A stretch of DNA of 64,000 bases, from assembly GCF_014534655.1 (NCBI RefSeq), contig NZ_JACVVD010000012.1, forward strand, positions 1 to 64,000, in the 5' to 3' direction. Under the pieces are notes generated by a model. It saw nothing but the letters and a program-made list of their open reading frames with translations. It was not told where the DNA came from and searched no databases. Shown here piece by piece: positions 16,361 through 24,884 of this stretch. Position 1 is the first letter of the stretch, and each line of letters begins with the position of its first letter. A program made the translations under genes and the position numbers. This stretch comes from Paenibacillus sedimenti. Lineage in GTDB: Bacteria > Bacillota > Bacilli > Paenibacillales > NBRC-103111.

Positions 16361-17557
16361 TTATCCTTTCGACACTAGTACAAAGACATTGCTGTTACGG
16401 AGAAGATTCCACTCATGATACCAGGCAGATATCTTATCATTAGGATGTACGGCTAATTCCTTGTATAGCAAGTTTTTGTAAACGTGAAACTGCGTCTCCA
16501 CGGAAGCACGATCATTCAGTTTATCGTAGAGTTTCATTAAAGCCAGACATATATCGGTCGATAAGGGGTCCAACTGTTGAGCTTTATGGTAGATTCGCAG
16601 CGATTCGGCAAACATCCCCTGACCGATATAAAATTGCCCCAGCAACTGAACATGATGTATCCAAATCGCCTTGATTCTCTGACGTTCGATTTCAGCCCAG
16701 GCATAGTTGTCCTCACCCAAAAAATGACCTCTGTATTCGTCTATCAATTGACTGTATCTGGAAACATTCTGCAAGGATATAGGTTTCAATAATCCAATCT
16801 TGCGCTCCCATTCATAGATGTCGATCGGCACCTGCGGCATATCCATGACATAGCCATATTCGGTGTATTGTATGCTTATGAATGATTCGGACTTCAGCGT
16901 ATCCGAATTCAGGGTCTCATATTTTGCCAATTGCCGGCGAATTCGATATATACTCGTTTGCAAGCTGGATAAACCGTTCCGTTCGCTTTGATCCGGCCAT
17001 AGCAGCTCGAGCAGTGCCGCTTTGCTCACGACTTGTCCGCGTTGATGAAAGAGGTAGGCAAACAGTTCCTTTATTTTGATGGTGCGCCATGCCAGCTTCT
17101 CTGGCTGGTGGTTCCGGACTTGAATTTGCATAGTTCCCATACAATGGAAAATCAGGGGTGCATCAGGTGTCGGATTGGCTTTATGAAGGAGCTCGCAGTG
17201 TTTCTGCAGACGCTGGATGGTCTTCGCCAATCGTTCATGTTGAACTGGTTTCATGATGTAATCAAATGCATTCAGCTCGAAGGCTTCGTAAGCGTGATTA
17301 TCATAGGCCGTGATGAATACGACAGCGGTTGACGGTGCGACTTCATGGATCCGTAAGATGGCCTGCAGCCCGTTCAGCTCGGGCATATTGATATCAAGGA
17401 AAACGACATCCGGTTGTTGCAGGCTGATTTGTTCCAGCGCTTGCGGTGAATGCGTATAGGATCCAATCAGATCAATGTCGTCATAGCTGGCGAGCATTTT
17501 CTCTAGTTTTCTCAATGCCAGCCATTCATCGTCCACCAGGATTGCTTTCATGTTCAT
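16361..17557 (-). CDS. response regulator with wHTH and BTAD (SARP-like) output
   Basis: A 398-residue cytoplasmic transcription factor. The receiver domain comes first (VDDEW, phospho-acceptor Asp55 in VVFLDINMP, Lys in IMKPVQ). A winged-helix trans_reg_C-like region follows (about 150-235: FAYLFHQRGQVVSKAALLEL). The last part is a bacterial transcriptional activation domain (about 250-385: DIYEWERKI, TPR-like repeats). The ATG at 17557 is selected because GGGGGG lies 7 bases upstream; the frame is open 19 codons earlier without a site. It is co-transcribed with the hybrid kinase and is the obvious partner of one of its cores. Target genes are unknown. Confidence 0.88.
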   Translation of the reverse strand: MNMKAILVDDEWLALRKLEKMLASYDDIDLIGSYTHSPQALEQISLQQPDVVFLDINMPELNGLQAILRIHEVAPSTAVVFITAYDNHAYEAFELNAFDYIMKPVQHERLAKTIQRLQKHCELLHKANPTPDAPLIFHCMGTMQIQVRNHQPEKLAWRTIKIKELFAYLFHQRGQVVSKAALLELLWPDQSERNGLSSLQTSIYRIRRQLAKYETLNSDTLKSESFISIQYTEYGYVMDMPQVPIDIYEWERKIGLLKPISLQNVSRYSQLIDEYRGHFLGEDNYAWAEIERQRIKAIWIHHVQLLGQFYIGQGMFAESLRIYHKAQQLDPLSTDICLALMKLYDKLNDRASVETQFHVYKNLLYKELAVHPNDKISAWYHEWNLLRNSNVFVLVSKG

Positions 17558-17614
17558 GCTATATCCCCCCAATAGGTTATATCGGATAGAACATGGGTTA
17601 AAGTTAGTTATCAT

Positions 17615-18250
17615 CGTCTAAAACGCCGTAAATGAGTATCACCATCATTTCGTAGATTCGACAAAATTTGATATAATCCTGTCTAGAGGAGTTTTTAAGC
17701 CAGACGGTTCGTATGTTTGTGTATAGCGAATTCCGGTCTTGATTTATTGTGATGCTGACATCGGGTTAACTGTTTGGTCAGAGTTTGGTGAGTGGTTTCA
17801 TGTAGAATAATGATAGATTATGTCATTTTATGTATATGGAAACTTGTTCTTATACGTCCGGAATGTGCACTAATAAGTAATGAGCAACTTTAATAAAGCG
17901 TTGACTCGGACAGAAGCATCGCAATACTTGACCGTTTGTTGAAAATACGTACAGCGAAATAGAAGGTTGCCGTAGGTAACGCGATTACCGCAATATGCGG
18001 CGGCTAACATCGCGGTCGTGTTTATTAAAGCCGTTATTTTTTGTGGAGGTTAGTTCCTTATTCATTGGATATTACTCGGATAACGCAGTCATCGTGACTG
18101 CCATTATCAAGCTGGCTCATAATCTGGGATTGAATGTAATTTGTGAAGGCGTGGAGAAGAAGGAACAACTCGATTTCATGAGAGATAAAGAGTGTGATCA
18201 AATCTGATAGCTTCTAAGACGAAATAGAGGCAAGAACTAAAGATTGAGGT
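17615..18250. other. intergenic region with only gene remnants
   Basis: This 636-base stretch separates the divergent SARP/kinase operon from the H-NOX run. A TATAAT (17672-17677) lies in it with no good -35 box. The only coding trace I can support is the EAL fragment at 18076-18207. A short frame at 17880-17942 (NFNKALTRTEASQYL) faintly recalls an SLH motif and is not called. Confidence 0.5.
18076..18207 (+). pseudogene. EAL-domain phosphodiesterase C-terminal remnant
   Basis: The frame reads DNAVIVTAIIKLAHNLGLNV then ICEGVEKKEQLDFMRDKECD and stops at QI*. This is the segment around the conserved EGVE motif of EAL c-di-GMP phosphodiesterases. The upstream catalytic EAL motif and the final QGYFFSKP-type strand are missing. 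It is a fragment of about 44 codons without a start site, 50 bases before the HD-GYP gene. Confidence 0.8.
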
Positions 18251-18256
18251 ATGACA

Positions 18257-19324
18257 ATGAATGAACAATGGTTAAAAAACGCGAAGATTCTGATCGTGGA
18301 CGATCAAGAGTATAACATTGACTTACTGGAGCGGATTTTGCGGCGCGCAGGGTTTGCCAATTTACATAGCACGACAGATTCACTGAAGCTAGAGCCGCTT
18401 TTTTATGAGATTGCTCCGGATATCGTTTTGCTTGATCTGCACATGCCGGGAATCGATGGTTTTGAGGCGCTGGAGCGTATAAGAAAATGGAACGATACGG
18501 ACAGTTATTTGCCAGTGCTGGTGCTTACAGCGGATGTAACGAAGGAAGCGAAGCAGCGGGCGCTGCAAGGAGGGGCCAACGACTTCTTGACCAAGCCTTT
18601 GGATAAATCGGAAGTTATCCTGCGTGTCGATAACTTGCTGAAAACCCGCTGCCTTCATTTGCGGCTGCAGCATCAAAATGATGATCTTGAAGAACGAGTA
18701 AAGGAACGGACGGCAGAACTCAGAAAGGCTAAATTTGAGATTTTGCACTTGCTAGCCCGCTTATCGGAATTTCGAGATGACATGACGGGGATACATACGC
18801 AGCGTGTCGGCCATTTGTCGGGTCAAATCGCGCAGGTCCTGGGGTTTCCCGACTCGGAGGCAGAACTGATCCGGCTCGCTGCGCCATTGCATGACCTAGG
18901 TAAAGTCGGGATTCCCGACGAAGTTTTGCTGAAGCCGGGTCCATTTACTCCGGAAGAGTTTGAGAGGATGAAGCTTCATACGACAATCGGCAGCAGTATT
19001 TTGGAAGGAAGCATTTTTCCTGTGCTCGCCGTTGCCGCCACAATTGCGCTTTCTCACCATGAGAAGTGGAACGGTACCGGTTATCCGCAAGGGTTGAAAG
19101 GGGAAGAGATACCGATAGCGGCGCGCATCGTGGCGCTTGCTGATTTTTTCGACGCCTTGACGCACGAGCGCCCGTATAAACGGGCCTGGTCCATAGAAGA
19201 AGCGGTTGAGGAGATCGAGCGGCAGCGCGGCGTTCATTTTGATCCGCAGGTCGTGGATGCATTTCTGCGCATTTTACAAGAGAAGGATAATTTAGAAGCA
19301 GAACAGGAGAGTGTGTTGTTATGA
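18257..19324 (+). CDS. response regulator with HD-GYP c-di-GMP phosphodiesterase output
   Basis: A 355-residue cytoplasmic protein. The N-terminal receiver (about 10-125) has VDDQEYN and phospho-Asp in VLLDLHMPG. A coiled coil (about 130-165, DDLEERVKERTAELRK) links it to the HD-GYP domain with the metal-binding HDLGKVGIPDE, a further HHEKWNGTGYPQGLKG containing the GYP triad, and ALADFFDALT. It hydrolyses c-di-GMP to GMP when switched by phosphorylation. ATG 18257 has GAGGT at 6 bases; the ATG at 18251 abuts that site. The stop overlaps the H-NOX start (ATGA), so the sensor and this output are made together. Confidence 0.92.
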   Translation: MNEQWLKNAKILIVDDQEYNIDLLERILRRAGFANLHSTTDSLKLEPLFYEIAPDIVLLDLHMPGIDGFEALERIRKWNDTDSYLPVLVLTADVTKEAKQRALQGGANDFLTKPLDKSEVILRVDNLLKTRCLHLRLQHQNDDLEERVKERTAELRKAKFEILHLLARLSEFRDDMTGIHTQRVGHLSGQIAQVLGFPDSEAELIRLAAPLHDLGKVGIPDEVLLKPGPFTPEEFERMKLHTTIGSSILEGSIFPVLAVAATIALSHHEKWNGTGYPQGLKGEEIPIAARIVALADFFDALTHERPYKRAWSIEEAVEEIERQRGVHFDPQVVDAFLRILQEKDNLEAEQESVLL

Positions 19325-19875
19325 AAGGAATCGTATTTTCGAATTTTTTGGAAATGGTGGAAAGCAAGTTTTCAGTGGAAATCGTTGACCGGATTATCGT
19401 TGCGTCCGAAGTGCCGTCCGGCGGCAGCTATACTACGCTTGGAACGTACGATCATAATGAATTGATCCGGCTGGTTGTACAGCTTGGCGAGCAGACTGGC
19501 GTTCCGGTTGCTGATTTGGTCCGGACGTTCGGCGAGTATTTGTTTGGGCAGCTTATCGAAATCGCTCCGCAGTTTGTGGACATGAACCCTTCGGTATTTG
19601 ATTTTTTGCAAAAGGTGGACAGCTATATTCACGTCGAAGTTCGCAAGCTGTATTCGGAAGCGGAGTTGCCCCGATTTGACTACAGTACGCCTTCTCCGGG
19701 AACATTGGAAATGACGTACCGCTCATCAAGACCTTTTGCCGATTTGGCGGAAGGGCTGATTCAAGGCTGTATCCGGCATTACGGAGAAAGCATCGACGTG
19801 AAGCGTGAAGACTTGTCCGAAAGCTCCGGTACGGCGGCACGGTTCATCCTGACGAAGCGGGAGCAAACGCAATGA
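19321..19875 (+). CDS. H-NOX haem nitric oxide/oxygen sensor
   Basis: A 184-residue stand-alone H-NOX domain of full family length. The proximal haem ligand is His104 (SYIHVEVRKL), Pro117 follows (ELPRF), and the propionate-binding YxSxR motif is Tyr133-Arg137 (YRSSR). It binds haem and senses NO (or O2), changing the activity of a partner kinase. Its start overlaps the HD-GYP stop and its stop overlaps the kinase start by four bases each, so all three are translationally coupled. The distal pocket cannot be judged by eye, so O2 versus NO selectivity is open. A soluble H-NOX paired with a hybrid kinase is the known bacterial arrangement. Confidence 0.93.
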   Translation: MKGIVFSNFLEMVESKFSVEIVDRIIVASEVPSGGSYTTLGTYDHNELIRLVVQLGEQTGVPVADLVRTFGEYLFGQLIEIAPQFVDMNPSVFDFLQKVDSYIHVEVRKLYSEAELPRFDYSTPSPGTLEMTYRSSRPFADLAEGLIQGCIRHYGESIDVKREDLSESSGTAARFILTKREQTQ

Positions 19876-21554
19876 GAGAACTGGATGCTTTTCGCCGGCA
19901 ATTGGAGCGGGAGAGGGCAGCCCGCAAAGAAGCGGAAAAAATCGCCGAGCAAAAAACACGGGAAATTTATTATATGAATCAGGAGCTGCGCCAATTAAAC
20001 GATCATTTGGAAGAAATGGTAAAGGAACGCACGGCTGATCTGGCGCTGGCCCGCGACGAAGCGATCGAAGCAAACCGGATCAAAAGCCAGTTTCTGGCCA
20101 ATATGAGTCACGAACTGCGAACGCCGCTTAATGCAATCATCGGGTACAGCGAAATGCTGCAAGAAGAGGCCGAAGAATTGGGCGAGCAAACCTTTGCGAA
20201 CGATTTGGAGAAAATCAATAAGTCGGGAAAACATTTGCTATCGCTTATTAACGACATCCTCGATCTTTCGAAAATTGAAGCCGGAAAAATGGAATTGTAT
20301 TTGGAGGACTGCGATGTGCCGAGCCTGATTCAGGAAGTGCTGATGACGGCAACGCCGCTCACCTTGGAAAACGGGAACCGGATTACATTGCACTGCGACG
20401 AAGGAGAAATAAAAACAGACGTAACCAAGCTGCGGCAAATCTTGTTCAATTTGCTCAGCAACGCTAGCAAGTTTACGAAAGAGGGTATGATTGAGATCGC
20501 TGCCATTCATGAGATCAGGGGTGGTGTGCCGGGATTCGTTTTCAGTGTCAAGGATACAGGCATCGGCATGACCCCCGAACAGATCGGTAAGCTATTTCAG
20601 GCATTCACCCAGGCGGATTCGTCGACAACGCGGAAATACGGTGGCACCGGCCTAGGGCTGGCGATCAGCCAGCGGTTCTGTCAAATGATGGGGGGCGAAA
20701 TTGCAGTCGAGAGCGTTTACGGTCTAGGCAGCACCTTTGCGTTTTGGCTTCCGGCGGACGCCGGGCGGCAGCTGGAAAACGATGTTTCCACGATAAGGCC
20801 GGGAGAGGTAAAGGCAGGACAAGGGACGGTACTCGTTATTGACGATGATCCGTCTATGCTGAAGATCATTCAGCGCTATGCGGGCAATGAAGGCTGGACG
20901 ATGATACATGCACAGAGCGGACAGGAAGGTCTTCGGCTGGCCAGAGAGCATAGGCCGAGCGCTATCTGCCTCGACATATTGATGCCGGGTATGGACGGAT
21001 GGACCGTATTGACCGCGCTTAAGAATGATCCTGAACTGGCTCACATTCCGGTTATCATCTTGTCAATGACGAACGATAAAAACTTGGGCTATGCGCTCGG
21101 AGCCTCTGAGTTTTTGACCAAACCGGTTGGGCGGGAACAATTAATCGGCATATTGGACAAGTACATTCCGGATCGACGTGCAAGCGACATTCTGGTTATT
21201 GAGGATGACGCGACGACAAGTGAAATGATGACGAAATTGCTGGTGAAAGCAGGTTACACGGCAGCCCGGGCCGGTAACGGGCGTATCGCTTTGGAGTGCC
21301 TGACGCAATCGATGCCGCAGTTAATTTTACTTGACCTGATGATGCCGGAGATGGATGGCTTCCAATTTGTTATGGAGTTGCGCAAAAACGAAGCATGGCG
21401 GGATGTCCCGGTCATCGTTGTGACGGCGAAAACAGTAACGGCGGAAGACCGCCTGAGGTTGAACGGTTATGTGAAGAAAATTATGCAAAAAGGGTTGTTC
21501 AACCAGGAAACTTTATTGCAGGAAATCCGCGGCTTAGTCGCAAGATTTCATTGA
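19872..21554 (+). CDS. soluble hybrid histidine kinase with two C-terminal receivers
   Basis: A 560-residue cytoplasmic protein without membrane segments. An N-terminal coiled coil (1-60) leads to HisKA with His80 in ANMSHELRTPLNAIIGYSEM. Next is HATPase (NLLSNASKF, DTGIGM, GGTGLGLA), then receiver 1 with Asp368 (ICLDILMPGMDG) and receiver 2 with Asp488 (ILLDLMMPEMDG). Lacking its own sensor domain, it must take input from a partner, and the coupled H-NOX is the evident one. The two receivers make it a branching or sink node toward the separate receiver and HD-GYP proteins. Confidence 0.92.
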   Translation: MRELDAFRRQLERERAARKEAEKIAEQKTREIYYMNQELRQLNDHLEEMVKERTADLALARDEAIEANRIKSQFLANMSHELRTPLNAIIGYSEMLQEEAEELGEQTFANDLEKINKSGKHLLSLINDILDLSKIEAGKMELYLEDCDVPSLIQEVLMTATPLTLENGNRITLHCDEGEIKTDVTKLRQILFNLLSNASKFTKEGMIEIAAIHEIRGGVPGFVFSVKDTGIGMTPEQIGKLFQAFTQADSSTTRKYGGTGLGLAISQRFCQMMGGEIAVESVYGLGSTFAFWLPADAGRQLENDVSTIRPGEVKAGQGTVLVIDDDPSMLKIIQRYAGNEGWTMIHAQSGQEGLRLAREHRPSAICLDILMPGMDGWTVLTALKNDPELAHIPVIILSMTNDKNLGYALGASEFLTKPVGREQLIGILDKYIPDRRASDILVIEDDATTSEMMTKLLVKAGYTAARAGNGRIALECLTQSMPQLILLDLMMPEMDGFQFVMELRKNEAWRDVPVIVVTAKTVTAEDRLRLNGYVKKIMQKGLFNQETLLQEIRGLVARFH

Positions 21555-21580
21555 GCAGCAAAAAAGGGGAACGAAGATAG

Positions 21581-21943
21581 ATGCACAAAATTGTTCTGGT
21601 AGAAGATAACGAGATGAACCGCGATATGTTGTCACGCCGTCTGATCCGCAAAGGGTTCGAGGTCATCATGGCCGTAGACGGCGAACAAGGTATAGCAACG
21701 GCAACCGCAGAAAAGCCGGATCTTATCCTCATGGATTTGAGCTTGCCGGTATTGGATGGCTGGGAGGCCATCCGGCGGCTCAAGGCTTCTCCCGATACGT
21801 CAATGATTCCGGTCATCGCTTTGACCGCTCATGCGATGGTAAGCGATAGGGAGAAGGCGTTTGCGGCAGGATGCGATGATTTTGATACCAAGCCGGTCGA
21901 TTTGAATGGATTGTTGGAAAAAATGAGGTATTTTTTGAAGTAA
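21581..21943 (+). CDS. single-domain response regulator (DivK/CheY-like)
   Basis: A 120-residue receiver with no output domain. Features are the acidic pair in LVEDNEMNRDML, phospho-Asp52 in LILMDLSLPVLDG, Thr in ALTAHAM and Lys in DTKPVD. The MNRDML helix and MDLSLP are typical of DivK-like shuttles. It lies 26 bases after the hybrid kinase with GGGGAACG upstream, so it is probably phosphorylated by it, passing the signal to a partner such as the HD-GYP or the diguanylate cyclase. Confidence 0.9.
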   Translation: MHKIVLVEDNEMNRDMLSRRLIRKGFEVIMAVDGEQGIATATAEKPDLILMDLSLPVLDGWEAIRRLKASPDTSMIPVIALTAHAMVSDREKAFAAGCDDFDTKPVDLNGLLEKMRYFLK

Positions 21944-21974
21944 GCAACAATGAGAACGAAAGAAAGTGAACGTT

Positions 21975-23048
21975 ATGGTTCAAGGTTTAATTTCCAATTT
22001 TTCAATACTCGCCGCATCGATATTTGTTTTAGTGCAGTGCTTCAGGAGGAGTCTGATCACTTCAAGGCATAATTATAAAACAAAGCTGGTTCTTGGCCTG
22101 GTATTCGGACTTGTAGCGATTATGATGATGTTTTTCGGCATTCACGTTGCTCCTACAGTGTTCATTGATTTGCGTTCTCTGGCCATCCTGTGTGCCGCTA
22201 TGATGGGAGGCTACTATTCATCCGTATTGGTAGGTCTGATTATTTCGGCTGGCCGTATTTTTCTTTTTGGCGGATTCACTGATGCCGCCATAGCAAGTTC
22301 GATTTCTGCTGTCTTAACCGGCATCATTTGCGGCCTTATTGCTTATTATGTCAATGATTATCGAAAAAAATGGGTTTGCTCTTTGTTAGTTGCCGCCCTA
22401 TTGCCTTCGGTTGTTATTTATTCTCTGATGGGAAAAGCAAGCTTATACATTACACCTGTCTTTCTGTTTATTTTCTTGTCCAGCGGGGCTTTAATCGCTT
22501 ATTTCATTCATTATCTCGACAAGTTGAAATCGCTCTTCTTAAAGTATGAAGCGGAAGTATCAAGGGACTATTTAACAGGGCTTTTAAACTATCGAGCCTT
22601 TGACACGGTTTTTAACGAGAAACTTCAACAAGCAGACTATGAACAAGCGGAGCTGTCTGTCTTATTGTTGGATATTGATTTTTTCAAGAAAATTAATGAT
22701 ACGTATGGGCATAAAACCGGAGACGAAGTTTTGAAGCAGTTCGCTGCCGTTCTAACGGATTCGACACGACCTTCCGATTTCGTATTTCGCATCGGCGGCG
22801 AAGAATTTGCTATTTTATTGGAAAAATGTTCTCATAGCCAGGCGCTGATAATGGCGGAGAAGCTGCGGTTAAATACTCATCAGCGCACCTTTCATTTGCC
22901 GGTTGCGCCGAGTCTTCATATTACGGCTTCCATAGGTGTGGCTACATTCCCCGAGGTTGCTGGGGAAAACTTGCTTGAGTATGCAGATAATGCTTTATAC
23001 GGTGCGAAGAAAGGCGGAAGAAACAAGGTTGTTTCCTATACCGGTTAA
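21975..23048 (+). CDS. membrane diguanylate cyclase (5TMR-LYT-like sensor, GGDEF)
   Basis: A 357-residue protein. The N-terminal half has five to six hydrophobic segments (about 5-190) of the 5TM receptor LYT type. The GGDEF domain covers about 195-357: catalytic GGEEF in FRIGGEEFAILLEK, and an inhibitory I-site RPSD exactly five residues before it, so product feedback is expected. It makes c-di-GMP from GTP. ATG 21975 is used; GTG 21966 is an alternative, and neither has a strong ribosome site. It closes the H-NOX run 31 bases after the single receiver, opposing the HD-GYP phosphodiesterase at the head of the run. Confidence 0.9.
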   Translation: MVQGLISNFSILAASIFVLVQCFRRSLITSRHNYKTKLVLGLVFGLVAIMMMFFGIHVAPTVFIDLRSLAILCAAMMGGYYSSVLVGLIISAGRIFLFGGFTDAAIASSISAVLTGIICGLIAYYVNDYRKKWVCSLLVAALLPSVVIYSLMGKASLYITPVFLFIFLSSGALIAYFIHYLDKLKSLFLKYEAEVSRDYLTGLLNYRAFDTVFNEKLQQADYEQAELSVLLLDIDFFKKINDTYGHKTGDEVLKQFAAVLTDSTRPSDFVFRIGGEEFAILLEKCSHSQALIMAEKLRLNTHQRTFHLPVAPSLHITASIGVATFPEVAGENLLEYADNALYGAKKGGRNKVVSYTG

Positions 23049-23196
23049 AGGACTGCTGTCGAAATGAAAAAATCGTCGTCTATATGATTATTGCCGGGAT
23101 GAAAACGATTTTGCGTTATCCAGTGGAATAAGCTGTAGTGGTTCCAGAGCGATTTTTACGATAAAATGATAGATAATGTCGTAAACCGCGGGAGGG

Positions 23197-23658
23197 ATGA
23201 AGTTGGCGGCACGTAAAGGCTTTCGGATCGGAAAAATAGTTTTCGTATTCGTTGTATTGCTGATATGTATGGTACCTGCTGCCTCTATCCAAGCCAGTTG
23301 GTTGGATCGGATGAAAGAAATATATCAACTTCCTGATAATATCGAACAAATTCAGAAAGATTATGAGGCCACGAAGCAAGAATTGGATGAACAGAAGGAC
23401 AAGCTGTCTGAAGCTATTGCACGCTCCCAGGAAACAGAGGAACGATTGCTCGCTCAAAATCAGGCGCTTCAAAAGGAAAATGAGCTATTGCAGCATCGTT
23501 TAAAAGCTATGGAGCAGTTAGCTCTGGATAAAGAGAACCGCAATCGAAAAATCACATATGTCGCGGCGACTGCGGTGGGATTACTTCTCTTTTATTTTGT
23601 GCTGGGGCGCGTGTTTCGATTTATGGTTTGGCGTAAAAATAACCAGCGCACCAAATAA
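23197..23658 (+). CDS. membrane-anchored coiled-coil protein of unknown function
   Basis: A 153-residue protein. It has an N-terminal hydrophobic segment (about 12-32, ending ASIQAS, possibly a cleavable signal), a long heptad-rich coiled coil (about 45-115), then a TM helix (about 120-140) and a short basic tail. GGAGG at 23191-23195 is too close to ATG 23197 but well spaced for TTG 23203, which may be the true start (151 residues). It precedes the AIM24-like gene by 23 bases, so the two are likely co-transcribed. The family is not recognised. Confidence 0.75.
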   Translation: MKLAARKGFRIGKIVFVFVVLLICMVPAASIQASWLDRMKEIYQLPDNIEQIQKDYEATKQELDEQKDKLSEAIARSQETEERLLAQNQALQKENELLQHRLKAMEQLALDKENRNRKITYVAATAVGLLLFYFVLGRVFRFMVWRKNNQRTK

Positions 23659-23681
23659 ACGCGTCGCAGGAGGTTGCTGGA

Positions 23682-24380
23682 ATGGATGTACTATTCGAAC
23701 AAGCCGATTCGCATGGCCGGTTGGCTACTTTAGTTATAGAGCCTGAAGAATCCGTTTATGTACTGCACCCGAATCAAATCGTTGCTTTCCAGGGAAAGTC
23801 CGAGCAGCGAGAGGATTCTTTGATGAAGCTCCCAGGTATGTACCGGAAAAAACGTCTGTTGCAGGCGTGTATTCATGGACCTGCCCGTTTTATGCTCGGA
23901 ATGCCGGATGGTTATCATATGTCTGTTGTGTCTATTGAAGCTCAAGATGATTTGCTTTACGAGTTTCGTCATGTCCTGTTTTATACGGAAGGACTCTCGT
24001 TTACCTCGCATATTCAGAGTGTTAAAAATACGCTCATCACCAAAGATCTGATCAAAATGCAGTTTCAAGGACCGGGTAAGTTGGGGCTACTTACGGCAGG
24101 ACCGCTCTATCAGATGGAACTGCATCCCGAACAACCGCTCTATGTCGATGCCGGTTGTCTCATTGCTTATCCGCGTCATGCGAATTTGCGTTTATCGGTG
24201 TACGGCAATACGCTGGCCAGCCAGCATATGAATTACCAATGGGAAATGACAGGGACCGGCAGGTTGCTTCTTCAGCCGTGCAAGCCGGATCGTCTTCTGA
24301 GTGAGCATATGCAAAATGATAGTTTGCTGCGGCGAATTGTTCGGGAGTTTTTACCGTTTGGCAATGTATTTATCAAGTAG
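23682..24380 (+). CDS. AIM24-family protein
   Basis: A 232-residue protein with beta-rich repeats characteristic of AIM24 (tryptophan RNA-binding attenuator-like fold): VYVLHPNQIVAFQG, MQFQGPGKLGLLTAGPLYQM and LYVDAGCLIAYP. ATG 23682 follows CAGGAGG at 8 bases. The bacterial role of AIM24 proteins is unclear, so no function is assigned. It ends 100 bases before the tRNA cluster promoter. Confidence 0.85.
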   Translation: MDVLFEQADSHGRLATLVIEPEESVYVLHPNQIVAFQGKSEQREDSLMKLPGMYRKKRLLQACIHGPARFMLGMPDGYHMSVVSIEAQDDLLYEFRHVLFYTEGLSFTSHIQSVKNTLITKDLIKMQFQGPGKLGLLTAGPLYQMELHPEQPLYVDAGCLIAYPRHANLRLSVYGNTLASQHMNYQWEMTGTGRLLLQPCKPDRLLSEHMQNDSLLRRIVREFLPFGNVFIK

Positions 24381-24402
24381 AAAGATAGGAATAAAAAAAC
24401 AT

Positions 24403-24431
24403 TTGCATTTATGCTGAAATCCTGATATATT
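24403..24431 (+). promoter_or_regulatory. promoter of the second tRNA cluster
   Basis: TTGCAT (24403-24408), 17 bases, TATATT (24426-24431), about 50 bases before tRNA-Gly. Confidence 0.7.
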
Positions 24432-24484
24432 ATTCATTGTCGCCTCTGAGAAACGTATTGAGAAAGACAAGCAAAAGATGACGT

Positions 24485-24559
24485 GCGGAAGTGGCTCAGG
24501 GGTAGAGCATCGCCTTGCCAAGGCGAGGGTCGCGGGTTCGAATCCCGTCTTCCGCTCCA
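24485..24559 (+). tRNA. tRNA-Gly (GCC)
   Basis: The acceptor GCGGAAG pairs with CTTCCGC and the anticodon arm is TCGCC-TTGCCAA-GGCGA with GCC at 24517-24519. Encoded CCA. Confidence 0.96.
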
Positions 24560-24598
24560 TTATTTTAATGAAGCTCTAACGGCTTCAGCATCATGCGT

Positions 24599-24675
24599 GT
24601 GCCCATAGCTCAGCCGGATAGAGCGTTTGACTACGAATCAAAAGGTCGGGAGTTCGAATCTCTCTGGGCACGCCA
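24599..24675 (+). tRNA. tRNA-Arg (ACG)
   Basis: The acceptor GTGCCCA pairs with TGGGCAC and the anticodon arm is TTTGA-CTACGAA-TCAAA with ACG at 24633-24635 (A34 is normally edited to inosine). Discriminator G, encoded CCA. Confidence 0.96.
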
Positions 24676-24698
24676 TTTTCATAATAGTTGCATATCAT

Positions 24699-24772
24699 CG
24701 GGACGTAGCTCAGCTTGGTAGAGCACCTGCTTTGGGAGCAGGGGGTCGCATGTTCAAATCGTGTCGTCCCGA
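24699..24772 (+). tRNA. tRNA-Pro (TGG)
   Basis: The acceptor CGGGACG pairs with CGTCCCG and the anticodon loop is TTTGGGA with TGG at 24733-24735. Discriminator A; CCA is not encoded. Confidence 0.96.
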
Positions 24773-24778
24773 TAACGC

Positions 24779-24849
24779 GCGGGTGTAGTTCAATGGTAGA
24801 ACTCCAGCCTTCCAAGCTGGTAGCGTGGGTTCGATTCCCATCACCCGCT
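24779..24849 (+). tRNA. tRNA-Gly (TCC)
   Basis: The acceptor GCGGGTG pairs with CACCCGC and the anticodon arm is CCAGC-CTTCCAA-GCTGG with TCC at 24811-24813. CCA is not encoded. Last gene of the cluster. Confidence 0.96.
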
Positions 24850-24854
24850 TAATG

Positions 24855-24884
24855 AAAAAGATCACCTTAATGGTGGTCTTTTTT
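24855..24884 (+). terminator. terminator of the tRNA cluster
   Basis: AAAAAGATCACC and GGTGGTCTTTTTT form a hairpin with loop TTAAT followed by T residues, directly after tRNA-Gly(TCC). Confidence 0.88.

Noticed and set aside
17880-17942. Short frame MSNFNKALTRTEASQYLTVC resembling an SLH motif
   Set aside because: Only about ten residues are suggestive and the GYxDGTF half is absent, so chance similarity cannot be excluded.
23098-23112. Catabolite-responsive (cre)-like sequence ATGAAAACGATTTTG
   Set aside because: It deviates from the cre consensus at the final C and lies at the end of the cyclase gene, not at a sugar promoter.
23041-23196. Possible riboswitch between the cyclase and the coiled-coil gene
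   Set aside because: No GEMM or other conserved aptamer blocks (GACGCAAAGCC, GGCAAA) were found there.
24351-24815. Two minus-strand frames (69 and 74 codons) over the second tRNA cluster, one beginning MERKTGFEPATLALARRCST
   Set aside because: This is the well-known spurious peptide produced by reading tRNA genes in antisense; the tRNAs themselves are certain.
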